A stretch of 64,000 nt of DNA from NCBI GenBank assembly GCA_037367405.1, contig JAZKJV010010540.1, positions 62,001 through 126,000 on the forward strand, written 5' to 3'. The stretch is from Ottelia alismoides (Eukaryota; Streptophyta; Magnoliopsida; Alismatales; Hydrocharitaceae). The position numbers were made by a program, and so were the translations under genes. Position 1 is the stretch's first letter. Each line of letters starts with the position of its first letter. This document shows positions 21,036-32,489 of this stretch, one piece after another. The notes under the pieces were generated by a model that saw only the letters and a program-made list of their open reading frames with translations, made no database searches and was not told where the DNA came from.

Positions 21036-24000
21036 TGAAAAGCGAGAGAGCGAGAGCCGCTAAATAGCGGTCTGACAAGTCAGACTCACTGTCGCTGGTG
21101 CGACTGCTCAAACTTCCTCGGTCTTCAACAATTAACCCACACAATCAATCAGAGAAAGAATAGCAAGGATTAAAATTTATTATACCCTACTAATGATGTA
21201 TAATGGCAAGCAAGTAGGGGTCGAACACAAGGAGCAAAGGTATAGAGCACGGATAAAAATCCAAACCTGAATCTAACAAGCAACTTAGCCAATCTAGAAT
21301 TTTTGTGGGTTTTTTTTTATTTTTATATTTTTTATTTAATTTTTAATTTTATATTTTTGTATTTTGGTTTTTAATTTACTGATTTTTATATTTCCTTTTT
21401 GTATTTTATATTTTTTTTATTTTCTTTTTCAAGATTGGAAGGTAAAGGCAAAGTAATAAAAGACAAACTAAAACATTTATAAAAATGCACAAAAATACTC
21501 AAAAATTCAGAAATAAAATGTTTTTGGTATTTTTAGGGTTTTCTACTGTTTTTGTGATTTTTGGGGATTTTTCTAGGTGTTTTTGGTATTTTTAATTACT
21601 GAAATAGGGCTAAACAGTGGAAATAGGGCTGGCTGTGACAAAAATGCAAGTTAAAATTAACAAACAGCAACCAAAATTTTTCACACTATTTTTCCAATAA
21701 AAAGGACAAGATAAAGAACAAACAGGAACTGAGTTTGCTATTTTTGGATTTTTCTACTATTTTTTATATTTTTTTGAAGTTTTTGAGTGTTTTTAAATTT
21801 TTAGTGTTTTTCTTATGAGATTTTTAATGATTTTTGGCTGGGAGTTAAAACAAACTAAAAGACGCAGAATATATTTTTTTGGAATTTTTCGGGAGTGTTT
21901 TATATTTTTTATGGATTTTCTAGGTCAGACAGTGCACAAAATAGATGTTTTTGGTTTTTAATAAATATAAAAATAAAGTAAAATCAAAAACTAAAATAGT
22001 GGCGTTCAAGTGCACATATCCAGGAGCCTAAGTCTATTTTTGTGGAATTTTTGAACTTAGGATGACATATTAAATAAATACAACAAGCATCCAAAAATGA
22101 ATGAGCCTGGCAGGGGTATATGTGCAATATGTCAAACATCCAGGGGCATTCATGCAATTTTCACCAAGAAATCACGCGCAGCTCACGTTACTCACCACTC
22201 ACAGGGGCATAAATGCAATTAAAGAAAACCGGCAGGGCGTACATGCAATAGTTCCAAAAATATATTATATATCCTACGCACAGGGACGAAATCGCAAATA
22301 CTGAAAAGTCCTGGGCCTATCTTGCAAAATACCCAAAAGTCACATGCCAACGTCACGTGAGGTGACGTGGCGTGGACCGAAGTGCAAATAGTGATAATGT
22401 GAGGGTCCGCGTGCAAATATTACAATACTTTTTAAACTACAAATAAAAATTACTAGATTAAAAGGTAAATACAAAAAGGCGTGGGTTAAAAGTGCAAAAT
22501 ACCCACGGTGCTTGATCCAGCGGTCGATGGCGATCCACTTATCCACGTGGCACACATCCAACGGTGCGTACCCCTTCGTCACGAACGGCTGGGATTAGAT
22601 CTTCAAGGCATAATCGGACGGCTGGGAGGCGCAGGAGATCGGACGGCCGATGATGCGTCTGGAGCTGGCGGTTGATCCGACGGCAGGGAGGGGTTCACGA
22701 AGAACACCTCCCCGGCGAACTTCGAGGTACGATTCCGGCCGACACACGGCCGCTCCGGCCCCCGGATCAAGGGCAAAACGATCCCGGGGCTCTCCCGCTT
22801 CAGCAGGTAGTCTCAGGCGAGGCCGAGACAGCTCGAGGTGCTCGGACGGCGAAGAAGACCTGGGCAGCTGGTCCTTGGTTCGTCGAGGGTCGATCGAGCC
22901 TCCTCTGGGGCTCGGACCTGCAGGTTTAAGTGCACAAAATCCCGGCGAACGATTTGGTGGGCTTCGATGGTTCCGATGAGGCGAAATATGGAGCGGGCGT
23001 AGAACTCCGGCGAGCGGCGGAGAGAAGAGTTCGGGCGGCTCGATCTGAGCGAGATCGAGGGGGAATGAAGGGTGGCGCGGAGTGACGGAGCGACGAGGAA
23101 GAAGATGGAGGTGGTCGGTGCGGCGGTCGATGATAGACGTGGTCGGAAAATGGAGGCGGAGCTCAGCTCCGCCGCGGGCTTTGATCGATGATTCACGGCG
23201 AATGGGTGATCGAGAGTAAGAACTGCTAGAGGCCTACACTAATCTATGCTAAGGCTACAAAAAGACGAAGAGAAAGGGGGAGGAGACTCACCAGAAACGT
23301 CGGGCGATGAAGCTCGGCGGAACTCCGGCGAAGGTCGGATCGACTTCGATTCGACGCCAACTGACGCAAACCCAAGGTCAAATCGACTCCTGCTGTCACC
23401 AGGAGCGCAACTGGCTAGGGGTTTTCGAGTGGTTTTGGCGGAAGAAGGATCAAACTTTGAATCAAAGTCGGGGGGTGTCTTTTAAAGGGTTGACGGCGAG
23501 GCGAGGAAGACGAGGCTTCTGCGCCTCGGTCAGTGATCCACAGCCCAAGGAATCACTTGGGCGTGAATCACCATTGACCGAGGAAAAGATTCCAAGAAGG
23601 AACCATCACCAAATGGTGATCGAGGCTCCCTCGAAAAAGGGGTGAACATAGGGTCAAACTTGACTCTGACAAGGGACAGACCTCGGTCAGAGAGTTGACC
23701 GAGGTCAACCAATGGAGCGTTCTGGTTGGTCCACGTGGACCAACCAGAAAATTCCTTGGCTAAAAACCTTGTAAAATGGATTAAAAATATCAGACGAATT
23801 AATTAAATTTTGGGTATAAAATAAAAAATGTTTGTAATTTTATGAAGTATTTTATGGTGATTTTTGTTTATTTTTATGAGCTATATTTTTACAAGTTTGT
23901 ATTCTTACCCTTATAGGTATCTATATCTATGTATTTTATTTTTATGTATTTAATTTTTGTTTTGATTTAGGTTTTTATTCTTATTTTAATGTACATAATT

Positions 24001-24719
24001 ATTATAAGTATTATTTACAACATTATAAAAATATAAAATTATATAAATAATAATCAAATAATAAGTTGGCTATTTTAATATGTACAAGTATACAATGTGG
24101 GTCCAAAAGTCAACTTTCAAACCGTAGCTCCGCCAAATGCGAAACCACCACCATTAATTAGATTATTTTCTTCTATATACAATTAAAGGTGAGTACGCTG
24201 CATTTGGAGTTTTTATTTGTGAGATACGGATCTGGGAAGTTGGGATTTTGGATTCTTATTCAGACCATAACTTTTTATTTGTACATTATTTTTCTGTGAA
24301 ATCAATTTTGTATTTTTCTTTATTTTATTATCTACAACTTTCATGTACAAAGTTTCTTTATTTGATGTACAAAAAGTGGAACCAAAAATAGGTCCCAAAA
24401 TGAATAAAGAATGAATAAAAAGTATAGGTATTTTATCTATATTTCTGACCTTATCTCCCCCTACTTTATTCCTTGTCGACCTATTCATCAAGATGCCTAG
24501 GTCTCGGGGCTTCGGGTCATAAAATATTTACAATATTTTATTCTTTTTTCTTTTCTTTTCTTTATTCTATAATTTTGGCTTTAAGAACCGCATTTTATAC
24601 AATATTTACATACATATACATGAATGCTAAAATGCATGAATAAATGCTATTTACACGCATTTACTAGGGTTTTTCAGGCCAAAATGATAGAATAAAGATG
24701 ATGAAACGTGGATTCATCA
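21036..24719 (-). repeat. 5' LTR of the young Athila element
   Basis: This is the 3,684-bp partner of 6,160-9,843. Differences read by eye are G at 21,548 (A at 6,672), one fewer T near 21,897, C at 22,905 (A at 8,030), one extra C near 23,415 and C at 24,489 (T at 9,613). As the 5' LTR it should drive transcription toward lower coordinates. It carries the same G-box palindrome (23,720-23,749) and phased TGCAA array. Confidence 0.95.
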
Positions 24720-24724
24720 GGCAA
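24720..24724. repeat. target-site duplication GGCAA (right)
   Basis: This is the partner of 6,155-6,159, directly after the terminal CA of the right LTR. Confidence 0.92.
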
Positions 24725-27700
24725 CCCGCAAGAATATCCGGACTTCAGTCAACAATTAACCCACAACAGATAAATCAATCAATGAAAGTAAATGTGCGGA
24801 ATTAAAATTTATTATAACTCTACAACAATGATGTGTATAGGTGTAAGTATGTATAGAGTGTCGAACACAGGGAACAAGCAGGATAGATCGGAAAATAAGT
24901 GCTCAAGACTGAATGTGATCAAATGTCTACAAGTATGCTATTTTTGTGGGTTTTTAATTTTATATTTTTTATTTATTTTTTTTATATTTTTATATTTTGA
25001 TTTTTAATTTACTGATTTTATATTTTCTTTTTATATTTTATATTTTTATTTTTCTTTTTCTTTTAATAAGGTAATACACTATATAGGGTATATATGCACA
25101 AGAGAGATAAAAGAGGGATATATATAGTTAAAAATACTCAAAATCTAGGGAATAAAATATTTTTGTACTTTTTATATTTTTCCAATGTTTTTGTGATTTT
25201 TTCCAAATTTTTCCTAATTATTTTGGTATTTTTAAAGTAAAAATACTAAAAAAACTACACAAAATTGAAGGATGAAAATAAAATGAGGATGAAAAGTATC
25301 AAACAGAGTCCAAAATTCCTCAAATTAATTTTAAAAGTAAAGATAATAGAATAGAGAAAATTTAGAGATAAACATTTTATTTTTTAGCATTTTGTGGAAT
25401 TTTTAATATTTTTATGAAGGTTTTTGGGGTTTTTTAATTTTTAGGAGTTTTATTTTGATTTTTTAAGTGATTTTTGTCAAATTAAAACATGCAAAAACAC
25501 AAAATATATATTTTTTTTTGGAATTTTTCGAAAACTTTTTATAACTTTTATGTATTTTCTAATGCAAACAGTAGAGAAAATGCATGTTTTTGAATTTTTA
25601 TAAATAATAAAATGCAAAAAATGCAAACTAAAAATATAGTGTGATAGAGCAATGCAACATGCACACAATGATATTTTTTGGGAATTTTAGAGTTTTATAG
25701 ATGCATGAAATAAATAGAGACAACAAAGAGAAACTACACTACTAGCAAGGGCCTTTTTGCAAATATCCAGAAGTCCGGGGAGTACATGTAATTTTTCCAC
25801 AAAAATTATAACGCAATATCAAAGTTCCTGGACCAAATATAAATATCTAAAAATCCAGGGGTATGCGTGCAATTTTTCCAAAGTCTCGTGTGCACGTGAC
25901 TGACAGGGACTTAAACACAATAGACAAGAACCTAAGGGGCTACTTTACAATTTCACCAAATATATTACACTTCATAAAATGTTTCTTGTACTAGAACAAA
26001 ATAACAAAACCCATAGGGGGTCCCCTGCAAAATGCCCACCCCCTCAAGCGCACAAACAAGCAAGGTGACGTGGCCGAGGACCCAAGTGCAAATACTAAAA
26101 GTACAGGGGTGTCTATGGAAATATTACACAAAATATTTAACTACAAATGAAAGTTTCTGGGCTAAGTAGTAAATACAAGAACGCTTGGGTCAAAGTATGC
26201 AAAATACCCAAGCCTGCAGATCTGACGGCTGATGCGCTCCCACTTGCCACGTGTCTCGATCTGAACGGTCGATGACGGTTCGACTTCGATGGCTGCGATT
26301 AGATCTTCCAAGGTTGATCGAATGGTGGAGGCACGTGATGATATGACGGCGACTATATGATCTGGGCCCCAGCCTTGATCCAACGGTTGGGACCTTCGGA
26401 CAAAGAACAGGGAAGAAGGTCGGCGGTAGCAACATCCCCTGCCTCCGTTCTCGGTCCTCTGGTGTCCTTTCGAGCTCCAAAATGGCCGTGGCGCTACATG
26501 AAGTCCTCCTCTGGCTCCTGGTGACTCCAAAACCCTCCGACGATGGCGGAGTCCTCACGAGGGCTTGGCAGAGCTGGAAGGCTCCAAGAACCTCGGCAAG
26601 GATCCAAAACGAGTCCCAGCTGCTCCATGACGTCTCTGGACCTACAAGAAGGGTGAGAGGGTCGAGGGCAAAGTGCTTTGACCCCGCAACGGGGTGGAAA
26701 CGGGCGTAAATCGGCGAACGGATGCACGACCGGAGCGTGCTTCAGTGAGGGGTTGAATGGGGTGGTCTAATGGACGAATCATGAAGCGAGCGATGGGATA
26801 TCGATCCTATGGTTATGGGGAATGAAAATATGCAAATGAATCCTCGAAGGTGGGGTCACCTGAGGAAAAAGACCTCGATGGCTGGGCTTCGCCGGAGGTG
26901 GTGAAGCCGCCTCAGGCCTTCCTCGATCCTCCTGAAGCTTGGAGAAGGGAGCTGTCACCTCCCTCTTGCTCTGGGACGCAGCAGGTGGAGATAAAGGTAG
27001 CCAAAAGGGGTTCGAAAAATCGAATTGAAAATCGGAGGTGGCTTTTGAAGAGTTGACAGGGCGCTCCAAAGATCGAGGGAGATCGATGAAATCGACGATC
27101 CTCGGCCCTAGGAAAGACGGGGGCATGAAAGAGGGATGAATGAGGCACAAAAGTCGTGAAGAATGTATCGCGAAATAGTGCAAGGGTTGTCCTAGAAAAA
27201 AGTGAGAAGCGGGGTCAAAACACACGGTCTGACAGTGCCAGACCTCGGTTAGGGAGTTGACCGAGGTCAACCAACGGAAGCTCCTGGTTGGTCCACGTGG
27301 ACCAACCATGAAATTCCTTGGAACATAAATCGTTTTAAAATAGCAAACGATTTTATTATTTTTAGGTTATAAAATAAAAAATATTTGTTATTTTTTGAAA
27401 TATTTTATTTTGATTTTTATTTTTTTTTCGAGATTAGAAATTACAAGTTTCCTTTAGAGCTTATATAGAGGTATATTCATTTACGTATTTTGTTATTTTA
27501 TTTTTATTTTGTATATTTAATTTTATTATTTTTGTTTATCATTTTTGAATTTATAACTTATTTTTATGGACTTAAATATATTTTTATTTTATTTTTCTAA
27601 AGTGTTTGTATAATTAAATAAATAGAAGTATATTCTGTATAGGTATATTTATATGTGTTATACCTAGGTATCATATACAAGTATCTTATTTATGTGTTTT

Positions 27701-28453
27701 CTTGTATTTTTATTCATGTTTTATTATACACATATGTTATAAATAATATTAAAAAATTTATGAAAATATAAAAGTATAAAAATAATGAATAATAAGTAAA
27801 ATGAATATTTTAAGCGGTATAAGTATACAAGGAGGGTCCAAAACTCAACTTTCAAACCGTAGCTCCATAAAATATGAAACCACCTTCATTAAATAGCTTA
27901 TTGAAAAATATATATAATTAAAGGTGAGTTTGATATATTTCAAGTTTTTATTTGAGAGATACAGGTCTGGGAAGTTGAAATTCTAGAAACTATTCAGATC
28001 ATAACTTTTTATCTGTACATTATTTTTGTATGAAATCAATTTTGTATTTTTCTATATTTAATTATCTACAACTTTCATGTTCAAAGTTTCTTTATTTGAG
28101 GTGTAAAAAGTAGAACCAAAAATAGGTTCCAAAATAAATAAAGAATGAATTAAATAAAAAGGGTATTTTTATTGTATTTTGGCCCTTATCTCCCCCTACT
28201 TTATTCCTTGTCGACCAATTCATCTAGATGCCTAGGTCTCGGGGTTTCGGGTCACAAAATATTTACAATATTTTATTCTTTTTCTTTTCTTTTCTTTATT
28301 CTATAATTTTGGCTTTAAAAATCGTATTTTGTACACTATTTACATACACATGCATGAATGCTAAGATGCATGAATTAAAGGTATTTACATGCATTTGCTA
28401 GGGTTTTTGAGGCCAAAATGATAGAATAAAGATGATGAAATGGAGGTTCATCA
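24725..28453 (-). repeat. older Athila LTR, right fragment (3,729 bp)
   Basis: This continues the LTR begun at 6,092-6,159. It follows the young LTR block by block but with many changes: AATTAAAATTTATTAT near 24,801, degenerate TGCAA units (25,745-26,215), the GC-rich part (26,220-27,110), the 24-bp G-box palindrome (27,285-27,308) and the ending GGTTCATCA at 28,445-28,453. Frames within it (for example 26,162-27,309 minus) have no recognisable domain. A polypurine tract follows on the right, although the primer site on the left (6,070-6,089) marks it as a 5' LTR. Confidence 0.85.
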
Positions 28454-29040
28454 TCCCCCTATACTTGCCTTTGCTAGTCCCTAACAAACACTTATGCAAT
28501 AAGTGCAGAAAAAGATAAACAAAGAAAAGAAAAAGAAGAAAGATGGATTGAGTTTAATAATCAAATTTGTCTTCACAAAATCAAAGTTTGGAGCTCAAGT
28601 CGGACCTTTGAAATTTTTGTACGGGCGGAACCTTTCATGAGAACCGGACTTGAATTCCAACAGCCTCTTAGAATCCCAAAACTCTGCTCAAGTCTCCTCA
28701 ATAGCCAGGTCAGAAATATTTGAACTCATACGCAAACCCTTACTACTATGAATCTGACTAGTACAGTGTAGGTGATAGTGTCTCTCCCCAACTAGATTGA
28801 CAAAGAGACTGGCTTCTCCAATATGACAACCCAATGATTCCCCAATCCAACAACTCATTTCTCGAGGAGCGGGGTATTCCCTTCTAAGTTCAAATGACAA
28901 CTAGCTCAAGAGGAGGGGGTGAAGAAAAAAATGGACGGTAGCCAGTGTAGCTACCTATCCTAGGATGCAAGACCAGTGTAGTCAAGTTATCCAGCTGTAG
29001 GCTCACGTGATTTGACTTTGAAGCTCAAGCTTGCTTGTTG
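28454..29040 (-). mobile_element. 3' internal end of an older Athila element, truncated
   Basis: The polypurine tract (28,454-28,466) and the following 570 bp match 9,844-10,440 of the young element: AAACACTTATGCAATAAGTG, then TTTGGAGCT.AAGTCGGACC, then CAAGTCTCCTCAATAGCC and GGGGTATTCCCTTCTAAG. The match fades near 29,040, before any hairpin array or pol. No coding frame is seen. Confidence 0.8.
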
Positions 29041-29399
29041 ACTATACAATAATAAAAAAATCGAATGAAAAAGTATTCTACATGAAAGTTGTGTATTTTT
29101 TAAGATTTACAACTTTTGTGTAGAATATAAAACCAAAATATATAATATACACATACTTAATATTTTTGTAGGTATTTTAAGGAATAAAATACTTATTTTA
29201 ATTGTTTTATTATCTTTGTTAAATAATAAATAATATATAATATTTTATATACAATATTACACTAAGTTTTATGGGATTTTTTAATAACAAAAAACACAGA
29301 AAATAAAAAGAATTTTAAACACATATATTACGTATTTTATTTATACAATATTTATACTTAATTATTTACGATAATTAATAAATTAATTGATTAGTTTAA
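29041..29399. other. AT-rich stretch without a gene
   Basis: The stretch contains a short word, CTACATGAAAGTTGTGTA, resembling part of the Athila LTR (TACAACTTTCATGTAC), so it may be further LTR debris. Nothing else is recognisable. Confidence 0.4.
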
Positions 29400-30720
29400 G
29401 ATAAAGGGTTGATTAATAATAATAATGTTGATGAATCTGATATTCTTCACCTTGTTCCATTTGAAATGGTTTTGCATAGTGGGAATGAAGGTGGAGAAAG
29501 GTGTTTCTCTGGATAAGCGATGAACCGTGGTTAGCAACGGCGACCTCGATTTTATATTTTAATGGATGTAAGGTTGCTTCGAAAATCCCATTTGTGGTTG
29601 GAACTTCCACCTCCATCAAAATAACAGAAACGTTAGGGATGTCAACCAGTAGCTTTGCTAAAGATGCATCAGACGCATCTCACGACAGTGGAGGAACCTT
29701 GAAGACCAGTAACTTCCCAAAGATTTTAACGAGGTTGTTTAAAAATATGGGTAAAGAGGAAGCTCGTAGACTGCCACCCAATACTCTCGGACCTCCTCCT
29801 CCTCCATTTTTGCACCAAAGGAGGGGGATCATTTGTAGAATCATACCTTAGATCTGTCGATCATGGTGTGCGATGTATGAGCAAACTTTGAAAACGAGGC
29901 TTCAAAGTTGACATGTGCAATTACTTTTTTCTTAAAAATTTTCCGCATCACCTGAACACCTTTAGATCAACCTCAAGGTTCAGTCTCTCCTTAAACCAGC
30001 TGAAAGAAGGAATATCCTTCTCAAATTCAACAATCATGCACTTTAGTAGATTTTTTTGTCGTAAGAGATTCTAGACAGATGTCGTCCCTCCAAGTAGGAT
30101 CATATCCCCAGTGGAGGGGCACTCCTGATGGGCCATCCTAGCTGAGGGAGCACGAAGATCAGACATTGTGGCCACCGGGATGGGGTTGTTTGAAGAGGAG
30201 TTTGTGTTTCTTGTCGATCGATTTCCCATGGTCGTGGGGGGGGGGAGGGGGGTTGGACGGAGGTTTTTTTAGTGGGAGGCATTTGTAAATAGCAATGCTT
30301 AGATATATGTCCTGAGAGTTTACAGATGAAGCACACCGGTAGGGAGGGGACATCGATGCTTGGGGTGGCCCTTTTGAAGACAATTAAAGCTGTTGTCACC
30401 TTTGGTTGAGACGAGACGCTCAACGAGGGCTGGGGCGCAGTCCCAAGTGATGCCTGGAGGGAAGTTGTACCAAGTGGTGGTATCGAAGCGACTCTCGAGT
30501 CAATTCAGAAGGCTCAAGGTTCAAAAAGATGTTTAGTCTGCTCGAGGATGGTACCAAGTGATGGTCTCAAGATCGTTGATCTGGAGAGTTTCCAGTGGAA
30601 GAGAGTTTTGGACGATTATCTATTTAGGGACCCGCATTCTCTTGATCATACTTCTAAGTTCAAACCCAAGTGCTCCTAATTCGATTTGCATCATATGGAA
30701 TTTCAGTGCACCGGAACCAA
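29400..30720 (-). pseudogene. degenerate LINE ORF1-like remnant with a CCHC knuckle
   Basis: On the minus strand, 30,100-30,423 encodes a zinc knuckle CFICKLSGHISKHC (C-x2-C-x4-H-x4-C) followed by a proline-rich stretch. Upstream in another frame is a segment ending GITWDCAPALVERLVSTKG. Downstream (29,413-29,619) lies a stretch EVEVPTTNGIFEATLHPLKYK. This layout fits the nucleic-acid-binding ORF1 of plant LINEs, but frames are broken and no methionine-led frame covers the whole. A plus-strand frame at 29,501-29,851 has no domain. At 30,236-30,252 there is a run of ten and then six Gs. Confidence 0.4.
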
Positions 30721-31252
30721 TTATTTAGAGAATTCAAACTCATAATCCAAACATGAAAAGTAGCATCCTGTGGTTAGATGGGATAATCCGTTTATAAGAT
30801 CCGATCCGATTATTAAATGAAACGTCAAACTTCACAAAATTGTAGAAAAATCTGGTTGAGTTGAAGTATACGATGCACATGAGCCAGAGCAATATGGTAA
30901 GAATTCAGAACATCGGGGGCAAATATGCCAATGCATTCCAATGTGGTTGTTTGTATATTGAAAGAGGTGTTGGTGGCATGTGATCTTTGGTCACCAATCA
31001 CAGGTTGCCTTCACCTCAATATTAACTACTGAGGTTCCACATGCTTATGGCCACCCATATTTATTAACCTATAAATAAATGGACATAGTTGGTTTCTATG
31101 TAATTAAGAAATAAAAGGACATGATTGTGGCCCCCCAATAAATTGGATTCAACTACATGCTCGCGTGTTCTAATTCGTTCGAGATCATGTTTATTTATTT
31201 ATATATAATTTGAAAATGCACCTCCGAGTACAGCAAAGCATTGATGGCCATA
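30721..31252. other. no gene recognised
   Basis: AT-rich DNA with no frame, repeat or known element that I can support. Confidence 0.5.
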
Positions 31253-31260
31253 ATCAGAAT

Positions 31261-31877
31261 TAGGGGTGTCTATCGAGTTCAACGAGCCGAGTTGGCCTCA
31301 ACTCGGACTCGAACTCGATAAGAAACCTAAGGTTCGCTCGGGCTCGATAAGGGTCGAGCCCTGGATCACCAACTCGAACTCGAACTCGTCGAGTTCGAGC
31401 TGACTCACGAGCCTCTTATCGAGCCACGAGTTTCTGAGCTGGCTCACGAGTCAATTATCGAGTCATGAGTTTCTGAGCTGACTCACGAGCCTCAAAATGA
31501 GCAGGCTCATGAACCTCTTAACGAGTCATTGTTCCATTTTATACATTAAATCATGCAAATGACATTTGTAATTTTGATTTTTTATACTCTTTTCTGTAGC
31601 TTTTTGGGCAATCAAAATGTTAACCTCTATTTTATGTCAAACTCAATGTGGAAATTGCGGTATATATATTTTCAACTTTTTATTAAGAGGAGAAACAAGT
31701 TATCGAGTCGAATTTCTGAGTTGAACAATGCCCAACTCGGACTCGACTCAATAAACTAACGAGCCATAAAACCCAACTCGGGCTCGAGCTCGTTAAGGTT
31801 TCGAGTCCGGCTCGCGAGCCCTTAACGAGCCGAGCTCGAGTTGAGCTCATCGAGCTCGAGCTTTCTTGACAACCCTA
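31261..31877. mobile_element. hAT-type MITE, 617 bp
   Basis: The ends are TAGGGGTGTC and GACAACCCTA, near-inverted repeats (TAGGGGTGTC against TAGGGTTGTC). The element is flanked on both sides by the exact 8-bp duplication ATCAGAAT (31,253-31,260 and 31,878-31,885). Eight-base duplications and short TAGGG-type ends are typical of hAT elements. The inside is built from degenerate CGAGCTCGA/CTCACGAGCC words in both orientations, dense near both ends, and it encodes no transposase. It is a non-autonomous copy. Confidence 0.85.
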
Positions 31878-31885
31878 ATCAGAAT

Positions 31886-32489
31886 GGCATGAAGTTGACA
31901 AAAAATGAGGGAAATGAAGATAACTTTGGCAACTACAGGAATGGTTGATAGGATCTGGACGGTGCCAACCACTGCCCTTAAGATGGCCAACGTAGCCTCA
32001 GAAGAAATGGCCAACATGATCTTAAGAAGGATGGCCTACATGGCCTTTGAAAAGATGACTAAAATGAATTAATCTAAGAAATAGAAAAAAAATCATATTG
32101 TAAGGGGAGTTGGAACGAGTCCCGAATCCCCTTTTAGTCCTTGAAATTTCTTGAGCAATTCCATTCGGTCCGTATATGCATTTCCTTTGTTCTTTCTTGG
32201 GGTAATCCGATTTGCTCCTCTCTTTTCTTGGATAGAAAATCTATCCTAAATCATAGTGACATCACATCACATTCATTATTACAACCATATCCAACCGTCA
32301 CAACCATCTCAAACAGCTACTATTCAAATCCGGTTATCCCAACCCACTCCAACCCATGAACCAAACAGATCCTATGTTTTCTTCTTTTTTCCATCCTGAG
32401 CAGAACATTGCAAACTTATTTGGCTTGTCAAGCTTTCTAACATAATCCCAAACTCTAACCATTGAATCATCACCAACCCAGAAATCAGG
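31886..32489. other. no gene; MITE-like tail at the right
   Basis: No coding frame is convincing. The part 32,260-32,365 (CAACCATCTCAAACAGCTACTATTC, then CCCAACCCACTCCAACCC, then AACCAAACAG) resembles the right end of the repeat at 58,100-58,410 and probably belongs to the same short family. Confidence 0.35.

Larger units (their letters stand above)
6160..24719 (-). mobile_element. complete young Athila-lineage Ty3/gypsy retrotransposon (18,560 bp)
   Basis: The element has two 3,684-bp LTRs (6,160-9,843 and 21,036-24,719) starting TG and ending CA, and a GGCAA target duplication. On the minus strand it reads: 5' LTR, tRNA-Asp primer site (21,014-21,033), leader, gag-pro (15,296-19,231), pol with RT, RNase H and integrase (12,428-15,283), a non-coding 3' region, polypurine tract (9,844-9,854), 3' LTR. 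The tRNA-Asp primer, long LTRs and pol sequence place it in the Athila lineage of Metaviridae/Ty3. By eye the LTRs differ only at 6,672/21,548, 8,030/22,905 and 9,613/24,489, plus two single-base indels. Insertion was therefore recent, tens of thousands of years at usual plant rates as a rough estimate. All catalytic residues are present. Oddities are a TAA between gag-pro and pol, no env-like frame, and a hairpin array. Confidence 0.95.
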
